This document shows positions 7,468 to 11,241 of a stretch of 11,241 nucleotides of DNA, in pieces. This stretch comes from Gammaproteobacteria bacterium UBA3498 (GTDB lineage: Bacteria > Pseudomonadota > Gammaproteobacteria > Pseudomonadales > Pseudohongiellaceae), in contig DFQD01000230.1 of assembly GCA_002377605.1 (NCBI GenBank), forward strand, positions 40,077-51,317. The letters are read 5' to 3'. Numbering within the stretch: position 1 is the stretch's first letter; each line of letters starts with the position of its first letter. The position numbers and the translations under genes are program-made. The notes under the pieces are model-generated. The model was given only the letters and a program-made list of their open reading frames with translations, had not been told where the DNA came from and searched no databases.

Positions 7468-7485
7468 CCAGGTATCCCCCAGGTA
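7468..7485. repeat. Short direct repeat between oxidase and cytochrome genes
   Basis: CCAGGTA occurs at 7468-7474 and again at 7479-7485, eleven bases apart start to start, or about one helical turn. It lies wholly in the 49-base gap between the oxidase stop and the cytochrome start. This spacing suits a protein-binding site, but a 7-base repeat can also be chance. Confidence 0.25.
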
Positions 7486-7497
7486 CATAAAACAAGC

Positions 7498-9075
7498 TTA
7501 TGCTAATTCTGCACGCACTCGCTTATCCAAATCTTCCATTGCCCAGTGTGCAGATTGAATCGCACTCTCCATCCAGGCTACATGTACTGTAATTTGATCA
7601 CCTATAACATAATGTCGTCCATTAACAGGTTTTTGCAAAGTGTCGAACATAAGCTGTTCCTCAGCTGTCCAACCACTGCGGCTTCGATTCCAACGAGCGG
7701 CACAACCAAGCATGTGATTCATCCGGTGCCATGCAATTGTGACTGGCTTTTCAACTAGACTTCGATAGTTTGGATGTACTTTCTCTCCATCCTTTATATG
7801 ACTTTCGATTCTTTCCTCTTGTGTCTTGTTAGTATGATACAAACCCCCTTGGAAGTTATACGCAGCGAGAATAACTCCTTTATCTTTATGTATCCCACCA
7901 GAAGGGTACCAAATGCTCGAACTCCGATTATTCATTCGAGTAATGCCCCCATAAATATCCTCTTTCTCCCAAAACCTTTCTTTTGCTTGGAATGCTGCTT
8001 TATATGCATCACCCCTTCGCACATACTTCATCGCTTTAACATAGTCAGCTGGAAAATTGTGGTCCAAGCCAGTAATTAAATGAGTGGGGATACAGTTAAA
8101 GCAGTAATCAACATTTAAAGAATGTCTAACTCCATCTTGGTCATAACTTATTTCTACACCATCGTTCGTAACATTTATCGCTGAAACCATAGCCCGGTAT
8201 TTTACCTCCTGACCAACCACTCTCAGGAACCCGGCAATTATGTTATCCATGCCGTCTTTGGCTTGAAGTAAGGGGGGGCCTTGCTCCCCTTCACTTGCCG
8301 TCATTATCCTCCCTCCCAAGCGGCTTTTTAAAAGATCTCGAAACTCAATTATGTCCTTTTGCACGCCATGTGTGGTGAATCCTCCGGTCTCGTAGCCGCT
8401 TCTCGAACTTCCTGTATACTCGCCACCTTCGCGCAAATCTCCAAATGAATGAATAATACTGAGTAGATTTTCTGCCTCTAGCTCGGTAAATGGCTCATTC
8501 ATTTCTTGTTCTGACATTGATTTTGCCAACATTTCTCCAAGAAAGCCGCGAACGTTGGTCTTGTAGTCTTTTATCCGGACAGGTTTACCGCCTAACACTG
8601 CATCATCTTGGAAATAGGCATTGTTGTTTTCTCCTACGAAAACCTCGAGCTCTACATCGAGCTCTTTACAATAGGCTAGTAAATTATTATGAAAACTAGG
8701 AATGCGCGCGGCACCGCCGTTAAAATACATGTGAGGCTCATCGTCAAACTCACAGTAATGGCGATTCCCAATTTCATCAATAAGGTCCCCATTACGTACA
8801 GTAAAGACTCTGCCTCCACATCGATGCGAGGCTTCCAATATGGTGCACTCATATCCTCGCTTACCCAATTCATAAGCGACCGTCAATCCAGCAAGGCCCC
8901 CTCCAAGAATTGCTACCTTCTTACTATTCGTGCCAAGGGCAAAAAGATCGAGTGCTTTTGCTGTCTTTGTGACTGGTAACAAACCTAGTGCCGAACCTGC
9001 TCTGAGCGCTGCTGAGCTGCCTCCTACAGCTCCTACTAGATTTAGAAATTCGCGACGCGTTACAAACCTGGTCAT
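7498..9075 (-). CDS. Tat-exported FAD-dependent amine / L-amino-acid oxidase-like dehydrogenase
   Basis: This 525-residue protein opens with a Tat signal peptide: TRREFLNL (6-13) followed by a hydrophobic, alanine-glycine-rich stretch (to about 33). It should therefore be exported folded with FAD bound. The FAD-binding Rossmann motif is VAILGGGLAGLTVAYELGKR (54-73), ending in Glu81 and the GGRV motif (87-90). The C-terminal FAD motif is YVIGDQITVHVAWMESAIQS (489-508), typical of flavin monoamine oxidases. NGGAARIPSFH (119-129) aligns with the 'G.MR.P..H' segment of L-amino-acid oxidases, whose Arg binds the substrate carboxylate; here that would be Arg124, hinting at an amino-acid substrate (inference). 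Reaction: amine to imine with FAD reduction. The dihaem cytochrome gene 49 bases downstream is the likely electron acceptor, making it a dehydrogenase rather than an H2O2-forming oxidase. An AGAGGG Shine-Dalgarno lies five bases before the ATG at 9075. The substrate is unknown. Confidence 0.9.
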   Translation of the reverse strand: MTRFVTRREFLNLVGAVGGSSAALRAGSALGLLPVTKTAKALDLFALGTNSKKVAILGGGLAGLTVAYELGKRGYECTILEASHRCGGRVFTVRNGDLIDEIGNRHYCEFDDEPHMYFNGGAARIPSFHNNLLAYCKELDVELEVFVGENNNAYFQDDAVLGGKPVRIKDYKTNVRGFLGEMLAKSMSEQEMNEPFTELEAENLLSIIHSFGDLREGGEYTGSSRSGYETGGFTTHGVQKDIIEFRDLLKSRLGGRIMTASEGEQGPPLLQAKDGMDNIIAGFLRVVGQEVKYRAMVSAINVTNDGVEISYDQDGVRHSLNVDYCFNCIPTHLITGLDHNFPADYVKAMKYVRRGDAYKAAFQAKERFWEKEDIYGGITRMNNRSSSIWYPSGGIHKDKGVILAAYNFQGGLYHTNKTQEERIESHIKDGEKVHPNYRSLVEKPVTIAWHRMNHMLGCAARWNRSRSGWTAEEQLMFDTLQKPVNGRHYVIGDQITVHVAWMESAIQSAHWAMEDLDKRVRAELA

Positions 9076-9192
9076 TTATCCCTCTCTAAGCCTTTGATTA
9101 CTTATATTATTGATACACTTTCGCATATGAGTATAAGACTACCATTTGATAAGGGTGCTGTGGACTATTTCGTGGTGACACTGGTGTGTTTT

Positions 9193-9198
9193 ATTATA
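9193..9198 (-). promoter_or_regulatory. Possible -10 element for the oxidase operon
   Basis: The complement of 9193-9198 reads TATAAT, a perfect -10 hexamer on the minus strand, but no good -35 stands 16-18 bases upstream. A start here would leave a leader of about 110 bases before the ATG at 9075. The 242-base divergent gap (9076-9317) holds no convincing small gene. Confidence 0.3.
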
Positions 9199-9246
9199 TT
9201 AACCGTGCAAAAGCCACTGGCACCTTTTCATGGGCCTTCCGGGCTC

Positions 9247-9274
9247 TTGTCCCATAGGGACTCCTGTTTATAAC
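9247..9274 (+). promoter_or_regulatory. Candidate sigma-70 promoter of the SnoaL-like gene with palindrome in the spacer
   Basis: TTGTCC (9247-9252) and TATAAC (9269-9274) are 16 bases apart, about 44 bases before the ATG at 9318. The perfect inverted repeat GTCCC-ATA-GGGAC (9249-9261) overlaps the -35 and spacer. That is a typical place for a repressor operator, though five-base arms are short. Confidence 0.45.
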
Positions 9275-9317
9275 CTCTCTAAATTGCTATGCTAGCGGGT
9301 CTTATAAGGAGCGCGAG

Positions 9318-9845
9318 ATGGCAAAAAAACTGCATTCCATTAATAACCATTTTTGGCTATCCACTTTATTCTCTGGACTGGTTTCTGCTTCAGTTGCAAC
9401 CGCAAATGAAACTGATGATATAGCTAACAGGTTGGCGATTACGGACATGCTAACCCAGTATTCCTACCGCTGGGATGGCAAAGATTCGGAAGGGTTTTCT
9501 GAATTATTTACCGAGGAAGCGGTAATGGAACGACGACTCAATGGCGAACTGGTTGATGGTTCCCGCCTGGAAGGTAGGGCATCAATTTTGGAATACGCTC
9601 GGCGTTCGCATAAGGGTCGATTGGCGGATCGACAAACGCGCCATCATTTTTCCGGGATAGTATTTTTGGAGCTTAATGCAAGAAGTGCCGTCACAGAAAA
9701 TATGGCGCTAATAACTCATCAAACTGCTAACGATTCAGCTGCTTATATTAGTAGCTCAGGAATTTATCGAATTATCTGGCATAAAACCCCGGGAGGTTGG
9801 CGCATGCATAAGCGAATTTTAATGACTGATCGCTTTAGAAATTAG
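9318..9845 (+). CDS. Exported SnoaL-like / NTF2-fold protein
   Basis: This 175-residue protein starts with a Sec signal peptide (core about 12-27, cleavage near VATANE at 26-31). One SnoaL-like (NTF2-fold) domain follows: an N-terminal helix with NRLAITDMLTQYSYRWDGKD (37-56), then GFSELFTEEAVM (59-70), the TRHHFSGI strand (107-114), and a final strand with GGWRMHKR (159-166). The fold is a cone-shaped barrel used by small hydrolases, cyclases, isomerases and non-enzymatic binding proteins; the His109/His110 pair could line the pocket, but the activity cannot be told from sequence. An AGGAG Shine-Dalgarno sits six bases before the ATG. It is transcribed away from the oxidase operon, sharing a 242-base intergenic region with it, so joint regulation is possible. 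Its stop codon directly abuts the stop codon of the convergent yadH gene. Confidence 0.85.
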   Translation: MAKKLHSINNHFWLSTLFSGLVSASVATANETDDIANRLAITDMLTQYSYRWDGKDSEGFSELFTEEAVMERRLNGELVDGSRLEGRASILEYARRSHKGRLADRQTRHHFSGIVFLELNARSAVTENMALITHQTANDSAAYISSSGIYRIIWHKTPGGWRMHKRILMTDRFRN

Positions 9846-10607
9846 TTAGTGCCGCAATTTGTAACCTGTCTTAAACATATACACCACAATAGAAAAACAC
9901 AGCAGCATAAAAACTGTAATACTAGCCAAGCTGACGATTACATTCACTTCGGCAATTTCGTAAAAACTCCAACGTAATCCACTAACCAAGTATAAAACTG
10001 GATTCAGCAATGAAACCGACTGCCAGAGTGGTGGCAACATATCTGTTGAATAGAAGCTACCGCCCAGAAATACAAGAGGCGTAACTATTAATGACGGAAC
10101 TACAGAAAGCTTTTCGAAGTTATCTGCCCAAATCCCTAAGATAAATCCAAGCAAGCTGAAAGAAATCGCAGTAAGAAAAACAAAGAGCAGCATTATGACT
10201 GGATGCTCAATGCGCATCGGAATAAAGAAAGTAGCTGTAGCCAAAATTATCATTCCCAAAATAATCGATTTCGTTGCTGCTGCACCAACATAACCTGCTA
10301 CGACTTCTGTGGTTGATACTGGCGCGGACAAGACTTCGTACACAGTGCCCACGAATTTTGGAAAATAAATGGCGAATGAAGCATTTGAAATACTGTGCAT
10401 TAACAGGTTCAACATGATTAATCCCGGCACAATGAAAGCACCATAACTCACACCTTCTACTTCTGTAATCCTCGAACCGATGGCTGCGCCAAAAACGACA
10501 AAGTAAAGCGATGTCGAAATAACCGGCGCGACTATACTCTGCACCAAAGTGCGCTGAGTGCGTGCCATTTCGAATTTATAGATAGCCAGAATTGCGTAGA
10601 AATTCAT
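9846..10607 (-). CDS. yadH: ABC-2 type transporter permease, YadH-like
   Basis: This 253-residue inner-membrane permease resembles E. coli YadH (about 256 residues) from end to end: TLYF-like TSLYFVVFGAAIGSRI (32-47), SYGAFIVPGLIMLNLL (54-69), VSTTEVVAGYVG (97-108), LTPLTYLGG-like VTPLVFLGGSFYS (175-187), and LLNPVLYLVSGLR (200-212). About six hydrophobic segments fit the ABC-2 fold. It forms an exporter with the ATPase encoded directly upstream. The ATPase stop and this ATG are one base apart, so translation is probably coupled. The substrate of YadGH-type exporters is not established; ABC-2 exporters move polysaccharides, lipids or drugs. Its TAA (9846-9848) directly abuts the stop of the convergent SnoaL-like gene, leaving no room for a terminator between them. 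Confidence 0.92.
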   Translation of the reverse strand: MNFYAILAIYKFEMARTQRTLVQSIVAPVISTSLYFVVFGAAIGSRITEVEGVSYGAFIVPGLIMLNLLMHSISNASFAIYFPKFVGTVYEVLSAPVSTTEVVAGYVGAAATKSIILGMIILATATFFIPMRIEHPVIMLLFVFLTAISFSLLGFILGIWADNFEKLSVVPSLIVTPLVFLGGSFYSTDMLPPLWQSVSLLNPVLYLVSGLRWSFYEIAEVNVIVSLASITVFMLLCFSIVVYMFKTGYKLRH

Positions 10608-10608
10608 C

Positions 10609-11241
10609 TCAAGAAGATTCCTGTACTAGATTGACAAAAATTTCTTCTAGCGAACTTTGGGTCGTATTTAAATCTTTGAAATGAATGTCTTCAGCTTTTA
10701 GATCATCGAGAAAAGCTGTAACTCCTGTTCGATCACCACTAGTAGAAAACGTATAAGTTAGTTGATAGCCATCCTCAGAAAGTTCCAATGAATGATCATC
10801 TAGAGTTGAGGGAACATTCGAAAGTGGATCGCAAAGATCGAGGGTTACCTGTTTATTGCCTAGCTTACTCATCAATTTAGTTTTTTCTTCGACCAGTATT
10901 AATTCGCCGTTGTTGATAATACCAACTCGATCTGCAACCTCTTCTGCTTCTTCGATGTAATGGGTTGTCAAAATGATTGTGACACCGGCAGCTTTCAATT
11001 CCTCAACGATTTTCCACATGTCTTTTCTGAGTGAAACATCAACCCCGGCAGTAGGTTCATCAAGAAATAAAACAGTGGGCTCATGGGAAAGCGCTTTGGC
11101 AATCAGCAGCCTTCTCTTCATACCACCTGACAGAGTCATGATCTTGTCGTCTTTCTTATCCCACAGTGAAAGATCCCTTAATATTTTTTCGATGTGAACA
11201 GAATTTGCAGATTTACCAAAGAGACCGCGGGAAAATGAAAC
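10609..11241 (-). CDS. yadG: ABC transporter ATP-binding protein, YadG-like (5' end outside window)
   Basis: The frame is open to the window edge at 11241. The visible part is the C-terminal 210 residues, ending at a TGA at 10609-10611. The methionine at 11139 lies just before the ABC signature and cannot be the true start. Visible motifs are the signature LSGGMKRR (complement of about 11110-11133), Walker B with catalytic Glu in VLFLDEP, the D-loop AGVD and the H-loop TTHY. The Walker A motif must lie upstream, outside the window. After the H-loop come about 110 residues of a C-terminal regulatory region ending SSLEEIFVNLV, typical of the CcmA/YadG-type ATPases that drive ABC-2 exporters. 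It pairs with the permease gene one base downstream. Confidence 0.92.
   Translation of the reverse strand, partial: VSFSRGLFGKSANSVHIEKILRDLSLWDKKDDKIMTLSGGMKRRLLIAKALSHEPTVLFLDEPTAGVDVSLRKDMWKIVEELKAAGVTIILTTHYIEEAEEVADRVGIINNGELILVEEKTKLMSKLGNKQVTLDLCDPLSNVPSTLDDHSLELSEDGYQLTYTFSTSGDRTGVTAFLDDLKAEDIHFKDLNTTQSSLEEIFVNLVQESS

Noticed and set aside
7546..8979. Several plus-strand open frames opposite the flavin oxidase gene
   Set aside because: They are antisense shadows of a gene with clear FAD motifs; their products have no recognisable domains and no ribosome sites.
11137..11139. ATG at 11139 as the start of the ABC ATPase
   Set aside because: It sits directly before the LSGGMKRR signature. 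The frame continues to the window end, and a functional ATPase needs an upstream Walker A motif.

Overview
The window looks like a chromosomal segment of a gammaproteobacterium, probably marine or otherwise aquatic. I infer this from moderate-GC coding sequence, an E. coli TcyP-like cystine symporter, an E. coli YadGH-like ABC exporter pair with typical gammaproteobacterial motifs, and a high share of exported proteins. No RNA gene, CRISPR array, insertion sequence or prophage gene is visible. Two genes are cut by the window edges, one at each end.

Layout. Bases 1-774 (+) are the 3' part of a gene for a protein of uncertain function, perhaps TTHB210/DUF5602-like. Bases 940-1572 (+) encode a small secreted protein of unknown function. 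A minus-strand block then runs leftwards. Read in transcription order it is: Tat-exported flavin amine/amino-acid oxidase (9075-7498), exported dihaem c-type cytochrome (7448-6822), TcyP-like symporter (6693-5308), exported RidA-family protein (5264-4797), and a strong intrinsic terminator (4734-4778). A second minus-strand pair follows: an exported TPR protein with a TonB-like C-terminal domain (4590-3511) and an exported amidase-signature enzyme with an extra C-terminal domain (3481-1622). To the right, an exported SnoaL/NTF2-like protein (9318-9845, +) abuts the ABC-2 permease yadH (10607-9846, -) tail to tail. yadH is coupled by a one-base gap to the ATPase yadG (11241-10609, -), whose 5' end lies outside the window.

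How the genes may work together. The four genes from 9075 to 4797 read as one periplasmic pathway. The flavoenzyme would oxidise an amino acid or amine to an imine. The dihaem cytochrome would accept the electrons, as cytochrome c does for the Tat-exported nicotine oxidase NicA2. The exported RidA would hydrolyse the imine before it does damage, and the symporter would move an amino-acid-like substrate or product across the inner membrane. The family assignments are seen in the sequence; the joint pathway is inference from gene order and shared export. The neighbouring exported amidase could supply free amines or acids, but its link to the pathway is only positional.
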